Assembly (NCBI GenBank): GCA_035763745.1
Contig: DASUAO010000013.1
Coordinates: 1-28,145 of the forward strand
Origin: DASUAO01 sp035763745
GTDB lineage: Bacteria; Actinomycetota; Acidimicrobiia; IMCC26256; PALSA-555
Length of the DNA: 28,145 nt
Direction of reading: 5' to 3'
Position 1 is the first letter of the stretch. Each line of letters starts with the position of its first letter. The translations under genes and the position numbers were made by a program. This document shows, in pieces, positions 7,972-16,455 of this stretch. The notes beneath the pieces are model-generated. The model ran no database searches, had not been told where the DNA came from, and was given only the letters and a program-made list of their open reading frames with translations.

Positions 7972-8103
7972 ATGGGCAAGGGCAAGGCACTCACGAAGCT
8001 CGCCGCACTCGGAGCCGCGATCGCAGGCGTCGTCTTCTTCTGGCGCAAGAGCCACGAGGGTGAGGCCGGAGGCGGAGTCCCGCCCGCCGCCGACACCAAG
8101 TAG
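7972..8103 (+). CDS. 43-residue single-helix membrane peptide
   Basis: ATG 7972 is preceded by AGGAGG at an ideal distance, the strongest ribosome-binding site in this part of the window. The product has a basic start (MGKGKALTKL), one hydrophobic helix (about 10-24, ending in FFWRK) and a Gly/Pro-rich hydrophilic tail ending in DTK. It resembles the many short actinobacterial one-helix proteins of unknown role, but I cannot name a family. It lies 74 bp after the aminotransferase and is followed by a hairpin. Confidence 0.65.
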   Translation: MGKGKALTKLAALGAAIAGVVFFWRKSHEGEAGGGVPPAADTK

Positions 8104-8116
8104 CGCGAACGTCTGA

Positions 8117-8131
8117 ACGTCCGGAGGACGT
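8117..8131. terminator. Short perfect hairpin after the 43-residue gene
   Basis: ACGTCC (8117-8122), loop GGA, GGACGT (8126-8131), 13 nt after the TAG stop. There is no T-tract. It may end the upstream transcript; an operator for the amidohydrolase pair is the alternative. Confidence 0.35.
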
Positions 8132-8177
8132 CGCCCCGTCCCGGGCACGACGTCGGGAGCGGGAGCGGACCAGGTCC

Positions 8178-9044
8178 ATGGGAGTCCCCGAGGGGATCGG
8201 TGTGGTCGATCTGATGATCGGCTTCCCGATGCGCGACAAGCAGGCCACCTACGAGTACCTGATGCGCGGCATCAAGGATGCCGAGACCAAGGACTCCTTC
8301 TCGTTCCCCGCGGAGTACATGTTCAAGGACGTCCCGGCGGGGGCGAGCGCCGGCGTCGACCCGATCGACGAAGCCTTCACCGAGATGGACAGGGTCGGTG
8401 TCGAGAAGGGGCTCTTCGGGTTGAGCGAGCAGTCGCGTGAGGCGCGCGATCGGTACCCGGGGCGGGTGTACACGTCGCTCGAGGTGGACCCGAACGACAT
8501 CATGACATCGGTGCGCAAGATCCGGAGCGCCGTCGCCAAGCACGACCTGAAGGCGGTGACCGTGTTCCCCTCGGGATGCCTACCGCAGGTCCCGGTCGAC
8601 GACCCGAAGATGTACCCGATCTACTCGACGTGCATCGAGGTCGACATTCCCGTGGTCGTGAACGCAGGGATCGCCGGACCGCGCTTCCCGTCGGCGTGCC
8701 AGCACGTCGAGCTCTTCGACCGGGTCTGCTACGACTTCCCCGACCTCCGCATCGTCATGCGCCACGGCGCAGAGCCGTGGGAGGAGCTGGCCGTCAAGCT
8801 CATGCTCAAGTGGCCCGGGCTGTACTACATGACCTCGGCGTTCGCTCCGAAGTACTACCCGAAGGCGATCATCGACTACGCGAACACGCGCGGAGCCGAC
8901 AAGATCATGTACGCCGGCTACTACCCGATGGGCCTGAGCCTCGAACGCATCTTCCGTGAGATGCCCGCCGTCCCCTTCCGCGACCACGTGTGGCCGATGT
9001 TCCTCCGAGACAACGCGATGCGCGTCTTCAAGCTCGATGAGTGA
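8178..9044 (+). CDS. Amidohydrolase-2 family protein, first of an overlapping pair
   Basis: 288 residues of the amidohydrolase_2 (ACMSD-like) TIM-barrel family. Recognisable blocks are VDLMIGFP at the first strand, PAEYMFKDVP (44-53), DLKAVTVFPSG, RIVMRHGAEPWEELAVKLM and KIMYAGYYPMGLSLE near the C-terminus. The usual metal-binding HxH after strand 1 is absent (LMIGF instead), as in a widespread actinobacterial subfamily of this length. Its last 8 nt overlap the start of the second amidohydrolase, so the two are translationally coupled and may work as a complex. Substrate unknown. The ATG at 8178 has a GGAGCGG stretch upstream. Confidence 0.85.
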   Translation: MGVPEGIGVVDLMIGFPMRDKQATYEYLMRGIKDAETKDSFSFPAEYMFKDVPAGASAGVDPIDEAFTEMDRVGVEKGLFGLSEQSREARDRYPGRVYTSLEVDPNDIMTSVRKIRSAVAKHDLKAVTVFPSGCLPQVPVDDPKMYPIYSTCIEVDIPVVVNAGIAGPRFPSACQHVELFDRVCYDFPDLRIVMRHGAEPWEELAVKLMLKWPGLYYMTSAFAPKYYPKAIIDYANTRGADKIMYAGYYPMGLSLERIFREMPAVPFRDHVWPMFLRDNAMRVFKLDE

Positions 9045-10227
9045 CCGATACCTCCTCATCTCCGCCGACACTCATGCCGGCGGGAACCACGAGCAGTACC
9101 GCGAGTACCTCGATCCCGAGTTCCGCGACGAGTTCGACGCATGGCGCAACCGGTACAAGAACCCGTTCCGCGACCTCCACGGCAAGAAGCGGGACCAGAA
9201 CTGGGACGGAGAGCGGCGCTGGGCCGAGCAGGAGTCCGACGGCACCGCTGCCGAGGTGCTCTTCCCGAACACGGTGCCGCCGTTCTTCCCCACGGGTGCG
9301 GTGATCGCACGGCCGCCGAACGCCGAGGAGTTCCGGCTGCGCCTCGCCGGGATCCGCGCCCACAACCGTTGGCTCGCCGACTTCTGCGCCGAAGCGCCCG
9401 AGCGGCGCGCCGGGGTGGGCCAGATCTTCCTGAACGACGTCGACGAGGCGATCGCCGACGTCACCTACATCAAGGAGCACGGGCTCCGAGGTGGTGCGCT
9501 GCTCCCTGGGCGTCCCGACGACTCCGATCTACCGCCGCTGTTCGACCCCGTCTACGACCCGCTCTGGCGCGCGTGTGTGGACCTCGACGTCCCACTCACC
9601 CATCACTCGGGGCAGGGCTCCCCCGACTACGGCAAGCACTCGTTCTCGATGTTCCTCTGGATCGCCGAGACCCAGTGGTTCTCGCACCGTCCGCTCGCCC
9701 ACTTCATCATCGGCGGCGTGTTCGAACGGCACCCGCGGCTGAAGTTCGTGATGACCGAGCAGGGGTGCTCGTGGATCGCGCCGATGCTCAGGGGCCTCGA
9801 CGCGTTCCACGCGCAGATGCAGACCGGACGCATCGGAGAGATCAACTACTCCGAGGACCAGGTCCTCCCGATGCGCCCGTCCGAGTACTTCGCGCGCAAC
9901 TGCTACGTCGGCGTGAGCTTCCCGAGCCCCGCCGAGGCGAAGGCGATGCGCACGCTCGGGCTCGACCGCGTGATGTGGGGCAGCGACTACCCCCATCACG
10001 AGAGCACCTACCCGTACACGACCGAAGGCCTGCGCCACGCGTTCTCGGATTGGGATCCCGACGACGTCCGCCAGGTGACGAGCCGGACGGTCGCCGGTGT
10101 CTACGACTTCGACCTGGACGCGCTCGCGCCGATCGCGGCTCGGGTCGGGCCGCTCGTCGACGACGTCGCCCGCCCGCTCGACGCGGTCCCGTCCGACTCG
10201 GGCAGCCCGGCGTTCCGCCAGCCTTGA
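9037..10227 (+). CDS. Amidohydrolase-2 family protein, second of an overlapping pair
   Basis: 396 residues from ATG 9037, which lies inside the last codons of the first amidohydrolase gene. Unlike its partner it begins with a good strand-1 motif (LISADTHAGG), then THHSGQGSP, a conserved FVMTEQGCSWI strand and the C-terminal metal Asp in VMWGSDYPHHEST. This pattern fits metal-dependent C-C or C-N hydrolases or decarboxylases of the amidohydrolase_2 family. The C-terminal 40 residues are Pro/Asp-rich and probably disordered. The natural reading is that this subunit is catalytic and the upstream paralogue is a partner or a differently built active site, which is inference. Confidence 0.87.
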   Translation: MSDRYLLISADTHAGGNHEQYREYLDPEFRDEFDAWRNRYKNPFRDLHGKKRDQNWDGERRWAEQESDGTAAEVLFPNTVPPFFPTGAVIARPPNAEEFRLRLAGIRAHNRWLADFCAEAPERRAGVGQIFLNDVDEAIADVTYIKEHGLRGGALLPGRPDDSDLPPLFDPVYDPLWRACVDLDVPLTHHSGQGSPDYGKHSFSMFLWIAETQWFSHRPLAHFIIGGVFERHPRLKFVMTEQGCSWIAPMLRGLDAFHAQMQTGRIGEINYSEDQVLPMRPSEYFARNCYVGVSFPSPAEAKAMRTLGLDRVMWGSDYPHHESTYPYTTEGLRHAFSDWDPDDVRQVTSRTVAGVYDFDLDALAPIAARVGPLVDDVARPLDAVPSDSGSPAFRQP

Positions 10228-10333
10228 CCGACACGGCCCCGAACGGGTCGGCCGCCACGCTCTGGCGCGACGTCGGGGGCGAGGCGGAGCCGCTCGACGG
10301 ACTCGGCGTCGACCGCGTTTCGCAGCGAACGGC

Positions 10334-10987
10334 TCAGCCGGAGTCGCGGGCCAGCAGCTCCGCCGCGTGGGTTGCGAAGTGCTTCGGGTCCACCAGCACG
10401 AACATCGCGTCAGCGGTGGCGAGCAGCTTCTCCCCGAGCCGCGCTTCCCCAACGACCGTGAGCTTGCGACCGGTCTCTTCCCGCAGGCGGGCTCGGAACT
10501 CGATCGTGGTCTCGATCGGCACCGGCGCGCGGTACGTCACCGTGAGGCGACCGGTGAAGCCCGGCTTGCCCCCGAACGCGAGCACGTAGCCGGTCACATC
10601 GTCGAACACCGCGCTGATCATCCCGCCGTGCACCCGACCCGGCGCGCCCTCGAACGCCTTGCCGAACCGCACCGACGCGACCACGTCGTCCCCCTCGCGC
10701 GCGCTCGTGATCTCGACCGCCGTCGGGTTCGCCGCGCCCGCGACCGCGCGGTCGGCCATCGCATGACGACGGGCCGCGTCGGCGACCGGGACTCCCGCCG
10801 CGATCTCGCCGAACTTCGGAGGGACGCGCTCCCGCCGGGCGCCGGCGGCAACGTCGGGAAGCACCGCGCGCACGCTCGCGTCGAGCCGGGCGAGCGTCGG
10901 CTCGTCGACATCGTGCGCGACGAACGCGTTGGCGAGCTCGCGCAGGGTGGCGGCCGCGGCGAGGCGGGCATCGGAGATCTCGGTCAC
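10334..10987 (-). CDS. PaaI-like hotdog thioesterase
   Basis: 217 residues from GTG 10987. The hotdog core covers about 85-215: GRVHGGMISAVFDDVTGY (117-134) holds the His-Gly-Gly and the Asp pair of the PaaI/YbgC-type active site, then GFTGRLTVTYRAPVPI. The first 80 residues are a helical, Arg/Ala-rich extension not found in minimal PaaI proteins. Likely hydrolyses acyl-CoA or aryl-CoA thioesters; substrate unknown. The start is supported by TAGGGT 7 nt upstream. An in-frame ATG at 11107 would run over the divergent ATP-grasp gene, so I reject it. It converges on the amidohydrolase pair. Confidence 0.85.
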   Translation of the reverse strand: MTEISDARLAAAATLRELANAFVAHDVDEPTLARLDASVRAVLPDVAAGARRERVPPKFGEIAAGVPVADAARRHAMADRAVAGAANPTAVEITSAREGDDVVASVRFGKAFEGAPGRVHGGMISAVFDDVTGYVLAFGGKPGFTGRLTVTYRAPVPIETTIEFRARLREETGRKLTVVGEARLGEKLLATADAMFVLVDPKHFATHAAELLARDSG

Positions 10988-10994
10988 GGCGCGC

Positions 10995-11000
10995 ACCCTA
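10995..11000 (-). promoter_or_regulatory. -10 box (TAGGGT) 7 nt before the thioesterase start: leaderless
   Basis: Minus-strand TAGGGT, 7 nt, GTG 10987; no ribosome-binding site. It pairs with the plus-strand box at 11015 in a 40-bp divergent region. Confidence 0.5.
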
Positions 11001-11014
11001 CGCGGGCCGCCGGG

Positions 11015-11020
11015 TACGGT
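11015..11020 (+). promoter_or_regulatory. -10 box (TACGGT) 7 nt before the ATP-grasp start: leaderless
   Basis: TACGGT, 7 nt, GTG 11028. It decides the start of the ATP-grasp gene, because the longer frame would begin within the thioesterase gene. Confidence 0.5.
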
Positions 11021-11027
11021 GCGCAAC

Positions 11028-11900
11028 GTGCCCGACGTCGCCTTCGTCACCGCGATCGTCGCGGCGTCGACGGACGCCGACCTCGCCCCGCTCCTAGCGG
11101 CGATCACGGCACACGGCGTGCGCGCCGAGGTCGTGAGCTGGGACGACCCAGACGTCGACTGGAGCGCGTTCCGGCTCGCGGTGCTGCGCTCGCCATGGGA
11201 CTACGTCCCCCGCTACGACGAGTTCCTCGCCTGGCTGGACCGGACCGACCGGTGCACCACGGTCCTGAACCGACCCGAGGTCGTCCGGTGGAGCTCCGAC
11301 AAGCACTACCTGGCCGACCTTGCCGCCGGGGGCGTCGCGGTCGCGCCGACACGGTTCTGCGAGCCAGGCGACCCGTTGCCGCTCGCCGACGAGATCCGCG
11401 GCGAGGTCGTGGTGAAGCCGGTCGTCTCGGCCGGGTCCAAGGACACGATCCGCCACACGACGGCCGACACCGCCCTGCGTCATGCAGCGGCGCTGCTCGA
11501 GGCCGGGCGTTCGGTGATGGTCCAGCCCTACCTCGAGCACATCGACACCGAGGGTGAGACGGGCCTGGTCTATTTCGACGGCCGGTTCAGCCACGCGTTC
11601 CGGAAGGGCCCGATCCTGGAGGCCGACGCGCCCGCCACCGACGAGTTCTTCGCGCCCGAGACGATCGAGCCGCGGGTGCCGTCGAACGCCGAGCTCCGGG
11701 TCGCCGACGCCGCGCTCGCCGCGTCACCGCCCGACTTGCTCTACGCACGGGTCGATCTCGTGCCCGGACCCGACGGCCGGCCTCTCGTCCTCGAGCTCGA
11801 GCTGGCCGAGCCGTCGTTCTTCCTCGAGACGGACCCCGCGAGCGCGGACCGGTTCGCGTCCTGCGTCACCGAGCGACTCGGTCGCTCCGGCACACGCTGA
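11028..11900 (+). CDS. ATP-grasp ligase, DcsG-like
   Basis: 290 residues from GTG 11028. Landmarks of the small ATP-grasp family related to O-ureido-D-serine cyclo-ligase (DcsG): LRSPWDYVPRYDEFLAWLD near residues 60-80, RWSSDKHYLADLAAGGVAV, the ATP-binding VVVKPVVSAGSKDT, VMVQPYLEHIDTEGET, FSHAFRKGPIL, and the metal-binding end LYARVDLVPG with LELELAEPSFF. ATP-grasp enzymes activate a carboxylate as acyl-phosphate and join it to an amine or thiol. No other cycloserine-type gene is nearby, so the true product is unknown. It is divergent from the thioesterase and converges on the surface protein through a shared hairpin. Confidence 0.85.
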   Translation: MPDVAFVTAIVAASTDADLAPLLAAITAHGVRAEVVSWDDPDVDWSAFRLAVLRSPWDYVPRYDEFLAWLDRTDRCTTVLNRPEVVRWSSDKHYLADLAAGGVAVAPTRFCEPGDPLPLADEIRGEVVVKPVVSAGSKDTIRHTTADTALRHAAALLEAGRSVMVQPYLEHIDTEGETGLVYFDGRFSHAFRKGPILEADAPATDEFFAPETIEPRVPSNAELRVADAALAASPPDLLYARVDLVPGPDGRPLVLELELAEPSFFLETDPASADRFASCVTERLGRSGTR

Positions 11901-11920
11901 TCCGGCACTCGCCGATCAGC
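11896..11920. terminator. Bidirectional hairpin containing both stop codons
   Basis: Arms GCTGAT (11896-11901) and ATCAGC (11915-11920) enclose CGGC-ACTC-GCCG (11903-11914), giving a 10-bp stem with one bulged C at 11902. The left arm holds the TGA of the ATP-grasp gene (11898-11900) and the right arm the complement of the stop of the surface-protein gene (11916-11918). It is well placed to end both convergent transcripts. Confidence 0.55.
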
Positions 11921-14900
11921 CGATCGACTGGGCCCTTCGCCGCTCGAGCAGTGCCGTCAGTCGGCTTCGCAGCCAGGGGCTGGCGGCAAGTGCGATACCG
12001 GCGCCGAGGAGGATGATCCCCGAGAGCGAAAGTCGGGCCACGGTCGAGACGCCCGTGAGTGCCAGCGCTCCGGTGGGCGCGACCGGCTCGACCGGCACCA
12101 GGTAGCCGAAGTTCTGGTCGAGGTTGGACTCGTCCGCGGCCAGCGTGACCAGTGAGGTGCTGTCGTTGCCGCCATCGGGGTCGACGATGTTCGTCGAGCC
12201 GGGCGGGAGAGTGTCGGTCTGCACCTCGACCCGGTAGTCACCCGCGGGGAGGTTGCCCACGAGGTACGACCCGGTGTCGTCCGTGATGCCGGAGTAGGTG
12301 TGGTCGTCGTCGGTGTCCAGCGCACCGTCGGGCCCGGCCCAGGTGGCGTGCACGGTGACACCCGCGATCCCTTCCCCGTCGTCGGGGAGCCCGTTGCGGT
12401 TGTCGTCACGGAAGATGACTCGTCCGATGGAGCCGGTGCCGAGGAACCCGAAGTCCTGGTTGGGGTCGTTGGCGCCGGGCACGAGCGTGAGCTCGCTGGT
12501 GGCGTCGTTGCCGCCGTCGGGGTCGAAGGAGTTGACGAGCCCCGGCGGGACGGTGGAGAGATCGATCGCGACTTGGTAGAGGCCCGGCGGGAGGCCAGAC
12601 AACGTCCAGGTTCCGGTGGCGTCGGTCGTGACCTGTCGGGTGATGTCGTCGCCGTTCCCGAGCACGCCGTCGAAACCGGCCCAGGTGATGTCGACCTCGA
12701 CGCCAGGGATGCCCTCGTTGCCGCCGATGAGGCCGTTCCCGTCGAAGTCGACGAACACGGTGTCCCCGACGGTCGCGGTGCCCTGGTACCCGAAGTCGAC
12801 GTCGTTGCGCGTCTCACCCGAGCCCAGGTTCAGGTCGGCGGTGTGGGGGGTGCCGATGCCATCGAGGTCGCCGGTCGGGTCGTCGAGGCCCGTCGGCAAC
12901 GTCGCCGTGTCGACCGTCACCCGGTAGGGGCCCGGCCCGAGGCCCGTGACGGTCCAGCTCCCCGAGGCGTCGGTGGCGACCGCTGGGAGCGTGACGTCGT
13001 CACCGTCGCCGAGCGTGCCGTTCGCGCCGGCCGTGGTGACGATGACGTCGACACCTTGGATCCCGGGGTCCCCGGGATCCTGGGTGCCGTCGCCGTTGAC
13101 GTCGTAGAAGACGGTGTCACCGAGCGTCGCGCCGGTGGTGCTCACCGAGTCGCTGTCCTGGTCGTCCTCGGCCGGGGCGTCGTTGCCCGGCGTGGAGTCG
13201 GGGTCGGGTGCGCCGGATGCCGAGACCTCGGCGGTGTTGGTGATCGAGCCCGGTGCGATCACCCGTGCGGTGATCTGGAGCGTCTCGGAGTCACTCGGCT
13301 GGACCGCGCCGATCGTCCACACACCGGTGCCCGGCGCGTAGCTGCCCTTCGACGGGGTGTCGGAGACGTGGGTGAGCCCGGCCGGGAGCAGGTCGGAGAC
13401 CTGCACGCTGGGCGCCACGTCGGGACCGTCGTTCGTGACCGTGATGTCGAACACCGCGTTGTCACCGACGAACGTGGGCGAGGCGGTCTCGACCTTGGTG
13501 AGGGACAGGTCGGCCGACGGCGTGACCGTCACCGACGACTCGTCGTCCTCGTTGGGGGGGTCGCCGGGGCCGAACGGGTCCTCGGCCGGCGAGGAGTCTG
13601 GGTCGGCCTCGGTCGCCGCGGTCACCTGGGCGAAGTTCGTGGCCGGGAACGACGGGATCGTGTAGACCACCTCGAGCGTCGCGTTCGCGCCCGAGTTCAC
13701 CGAGCCGACGGTCCAGATCCCGGTGCCGCTGTCGTAGGCGCCCTGAGAGGGGGTCGAGCCGACGAACACGGATCCGACCGGCGGCGTGTCGGTCACCGCG
13801 ACTCCGGTCGCCGTGGACGGGCCGTCGTTGGTGAGCGTCAGCAGGAACGTCGTGTCACCGAACTCGTCCGGCCCCCCCGTCCGGGTCTTCACGAGCGAGA
13901 GGTCGGCGAGGGGCGCGACGGTCACCGTCACGTCGTCTTCGTCGTCCTGGTTCGGCGGGTCACCCGGACCGAGAGGATCCTCGCCGGGCTGGGAGTCGGG
14001 GTCGAACGCACCCGAGTCGGTGACCTCGGCGTAATTCGTGACCGACAGCGCGTCCATGCGTGCGGTGATGTCGAGCGTCGCGTTGGCACCGTTGGCGATC
14101 GTGCCCACCGACCACACACCCGTGTTCTCGTCGTAGACGCCCTGGGACTCGACGTGACTCTGATGGGTCACGCCCGCCGGGAGCAGGTCGTCGACCTGGA
14201 CACCGGCAGCCGCGTCGGGCCCGTCGTTGTCCACGCGCACCCGGAACACCGCGTCCTCACCGACGTAGGTCGGCGTCGTCGTCAGGGTCTTCGAGAGCCG
14301 CAGGTCGGCCTCGGTCAGCGTGAGCTCGTCGGTGCTGTTGGTCGTCCCCTGGTCCGAGCTCACGTCGATGCGGTTCGTCACCAACGGGCTCGCACCCGGG
14401 AACGGGCTGTCGATCGTCACCCGGAACCGCAACGTCGTCGTCGCCCCCGCGGCCAGGTCGGGCAGGCTCAACCCACCTTCGTCGAAGGGGTACTCGGTGG
14501 CGGCGGGCGGCACCACGTCGTCGGCGATCGGGTTCACGACCCCGTCGTCATACGTCGTCGAGCCCGGCACGTACGAGAGCCCTGCCATCAACGGGTCCGC
14601 CGCGAACACGTTGGTGAGCGTCGTGTCACCGACGTTGGCGATCGTCACCGAGTACTGGATCGTGTCGTTGGGGCCGAAGCGGCTGTCGCCGTTCGCATCG
14701 ATCGCGAGCGCGGACGTCTTGTTCACGAGCGGGTTCGAGCTCGGGATCACCGTGTACCCGGCGTCGAGCCCGGGGCTCCCCGCAGGCGCATTGGCGGGGT
14801 CCTCACCCCAGGCGCCGGCCACGGCGGTCCCGTCGCAGGTGTAGATGCGCGCGCCGGTCATGTCGTTGTCGGCGTTGTCGACGATGCGGGTCGAGACGAG

Positions 14901-16331
14901 CGCCGTGACCGGGATCTCCGCGTCGTACCGGCCGATGCAGTCGGGCCCGAGCGTCCCCGTCGTGGGGTCGCCGTCGTAGTCGACCTTGAGGGTCGTCGCG
15001 CCGAACGTGGTGATCCACACGGGGTCGTTGTTGGGATCGGACGGCGGGACATCGGAAGCACCTGGTGCCCAGCCGATGACGACCTGCGTCGCCAGGATGT
15101 CGGCCGGGATGAGCGTGAAGCCCCAGTCATAAGTGGAGCTGGCGTCGCTCCCCCCACCGGCACCGCTCTGGGAGCCCGATGCGCCGACAGCGATGAAGTC
15201 CGGACCGTCGGAGGTGAACTGCACGGCCTCGCCCAGCGGCACCGTGAAGCTGACGCTGCTCTCGGCCGGGACCGGGAACGTCCCCGAGCAGCTCGGGCAG
15301 CTCGGCGTGATCGTGATCGGCGACGCCTCGGGGTTGTAGAGGTAGATGATCGTCTCCTGGTTGACGACCGACGAGCCCACCGGGTTGATGTAGGTATTGC
15401 TGAGCAGGTTGGTCGGGAACAGCGTGTAGGTGTGCGCCTCGTACGTCGCACCCACGTCCCCGGCGACGAGATGCACCTGGACCGGCTTGTTCGCGACGAT
15501 GCGTGCCCCCTCGAGGAGCCCGCCGTTCACGAACATCGACTCTCCGGCACCGATCGTCTGCGTCTGGTCGAACGACCCGTTGTTGTCGAGGTCCACCTGC
15601 ACCTGCGTCAAGGCCTGCGCCGCGATGACGTGCGCGCTCGTGTACTCGAACGGCGGCGTGGTGTTCGGGGGGTTCGGTGTGTCCTCCCCGATCGGGACCG
15701 TGTAGCTCGTGCCATAACGCGTCGTGTCGAACGCTGACACCGCACTGGCGAGCAACGGACCCACCGCTGTGGTCCAGCCGCCGGCGGTGAGCGCGAAGCC
15801 GCGGGTGGAGCCCACCCTGTCGCGACCATCCCACCGGATCTGGGCCGGGTTGCGCGGCGTGTCGATGTCGTTGCGGAGCACGAACACATCACCCGCAGTC
15901 AGCAGGTCGCTGCCGCAGGTGCCACAGTGCGCAGCGGCGTCACCGTTGCCCGCGTTGCCGTCACCCCACGTCTCGGTGCTGCCCTGCACCGGGTTCGCGA
16001 TGTCAGCCTCGTAGCCGTCTTCCCAGTGGTCGTAGTAGATGACCGCGCCACCCGCCGCGTTGGTGATCCCCACCGTGAAGTCCAGGGTCGTCCCGGCCGC
16101 GCCGTTGATTGCCTTGAACGCCGTGACGAGGTCGTTCGAGGGAAGCGGGACGTAGCCGGTCATCGCCGTCGGGGGACCGGCGAACGCGGGAGCGGCGGTC
16201 CCCACGACGAGCGCGGCCGCGGTGAGCAGCTGCACGACGAGCGCCATTGCCAGGCCGCGACGCGATCGGCGGTGCCCGGCGTTCGTGCGTCCCGACCGGT
16301 CGGCCGCTGCGCTTCGTGCGCTGGATGCCAT
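11916..16331 (-). CDS. Large secreted DUF11/SdrD_B-like repeat surface protein with LAxTG anchor
   Basis: 1,471 residues from ATG 16331. Residues 1-51 are a long signal peptide with RRSRRG before the hydrophobic core and a predicted cut after APAFA. The N-terminal region (about 52-530) contains YYDHWEDGYEADI and GTCGSDLLTAGDVFVLRN, a block common in secreted bacterial repeat proteins. Then come four DUF11-like beta-sandwich repeats starting near 536, 675, 809 and 940 (three begin ADLxLxK; the linkers contain Asp-rich EDPxGPGDPPN), and three SdrD_B-like repeats starting near 1067, 1186 and 1300 with calcium-type Asp loops (DVNGDGTQD, DFDGNG, DDNRNG). The end shows LALTG (1423-1427), a hydrophobic helix and an Arg-rich tail: a sortase signal of the LAxTG type recognised by class E sortases. 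Likely a calcium-stiffened wall-attached stalk or adhesin. No sortase gene is in the window. Confidence 0.9.
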   Translation of the reverse strand: MASSARSAAADRSGRTNAGHRRSRRGLAMALVVQLLTAAALVVGTAAPAFAGPPTAMTGYVPLPSNDLVTAFKAINGAAGTTLDFTVGITNAAGGAVIYYDHWEDGYEADIANPVQGSTETWGDGNAGNGDAAAHCGTCGSDLLTAGDVFVLRNDIDTPRNPAQIRWDGRDRVGSTRGFALTAGGWTTAVGPLLASAVSAFDTTRYGTSYTVPIGEDTPNPPNTTPPFEYTSAHVIAAQALTQVQVDLDNNGSFDQTQTIGAGESMFVNGGLLEGARIVANKPVQVHLVAGDVGATYEAHTYTLFPTNLLSNTYINPVGSSVVNQETIIYLYNPEASPITITPSCPSCSGTFPVPAESSVSFTVPLGEAVQFTSDGPDFIAVGASGSQSGAGGGSDASSTYDWGFTLIPADILATQVVIGWAPGASDVPPSDPNNDPVWITTFGATTLKVDYDGDPTTGTLGPDCIGRYDAEIPVTALVSTRIVDNADNDMTGARIYTCDGTAVAGAWGEDPANAPAGSPGLDAGYTVIPSSNPLVNKTSALAIDANGDSRFGPNDTIQYSVTIANVGDTTLTNVFAADPLMAGLSYVPGSTTYDDGVVNPIADDVVPPAATEYPFDEGGLSLPDLAAGATTTLRFRVTIDSPFPGASPLVTNRIDVSSDQGTTNSTDELTLTEADLRLSKTLTTTPTYVGEDAVFRVRVDNDGPDAAAGVQVDDLLPAGVTHQSHVESQGVYDENTGVWSVGTIANGANATLDITARMDALSVTNYAEVTDSGAFDPDSQPGEDPLGPGDPPNQDDEDDVTVTVAPLADLSLVKTRTGGPDEFGDTTFLLTLTNDGPSTATGVAVTDTPPVGSVFVGSTPSQGAYDSGTGIWTVGSVNSGANATLEVVYTIPSFPATNFAQVTAATEADPDSSPAEDPFGPGDPPNEDDESSVTVTPSADLSLTKVETASPTFVGDNAVFDITVTNDGPDVAPSVQVSDLLPAGLTHVSDTPSKGSYAPGTGVWTIGAVQPSDSETLQITARVIAPGSITNTAEVSASGAPDPDSTPGNDAPAEDDQDSDSVSTTGATLGDTVFYDVNGDGTQDPGDPGIQGVDVIVTTAGANGTLGDGDDVTLPAVATDASGSWTVTGLGPGPYRVTVDTATLPTGLDDPTGDLDGIGTPHTADLNLGSGETRNDVDFGYQGTATVGDTVFVDFDGNGLIGGNEGIPGVEVDITWAGFDGVLGNGDDITRQVTTDATGTWTLSGLPPGLYQVAIDLSTVPPGLVNSFDPDGGNDATSELTLVPGANDPNQDFGFLGTGSIGRVIFRDDNRNGLPDDGEGIAGVTVHATWAGPDGALDTDDDHTYSGITDDTGSYLVGNLPAGDYRVEVQTDTLPPGSTNIVDPDGGNDSTSLVTLAADESNLDQNFGYLVPVEPVAPTGALALTGVSTVARLSLSGIILLGAGIALAASPWLRSRLTALLERRRAQSIG

Positions 16332-16356
16332 GTCGATTCCCTGTGTGCCCCGTGCC

Positions 16357-16455
16357 GGCACCCGTGCGGTGCCCGGCCTCGAGCGAGAAATCGACTGCGA
16401 TCCGCTGCTCCTGAAGGTCCGAACCGGACAGCACGAGGAAACCACTGAGAGTGGT
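16357..16455 (-). other. Hairpin-rich leader upstream of the surface-protein gene
   Basis: Within 125 nt before ATG 16331 there are three perfect hairpins: GGCACC/GGTGCC (16357-16373, 5-nt loop), GTCCG/CGGAC (16417-16429, 3-nt loop, with an outer TGCT/AGCA stem 16406-16433) and ACCACT/AGTGGT (16441-16455, 3-nt loop). The region lacks any TAnnnT -10 box on the minus strand, so the transcript may start farther upstream. It may be a structured 5' leader; I cannot match it to a known riboswitch class. Confidence 0.35.

Noticed and set aside
10228..10251. Inverted repeat CCGAC/GTCGG after the second amidohydrolase
   Set aside because: Five base pairs around a 14-nt loop, with only a weak inner stem; not enough to call a terminator in such GC-rich sequence.
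12400..14726. CRISPR-like or tandem DNA repeats
   Set aside because: The spacing of about 330-400 nt comes from protein domains (DUF11 and SdrD_B); the DNA units are diverged and have no short identical repeats with spacers.
12300..15737. 1,145-codon open frame on the plus strand
   Set aside because: It is antisense to the surface-protein gene, whose repeats, signal peptide and anchor are unmistakable. Long open antisense frames are expected at this GC content, and its product is Arg/Val/Asp-rich without any family motif.
16332..16445. In-frame ATG 16445 as start of the surface protein
   Set aside because: It would put 38 unlikely residues before an otherwise complete signal peptide, and third-position GC falls in this stretch.
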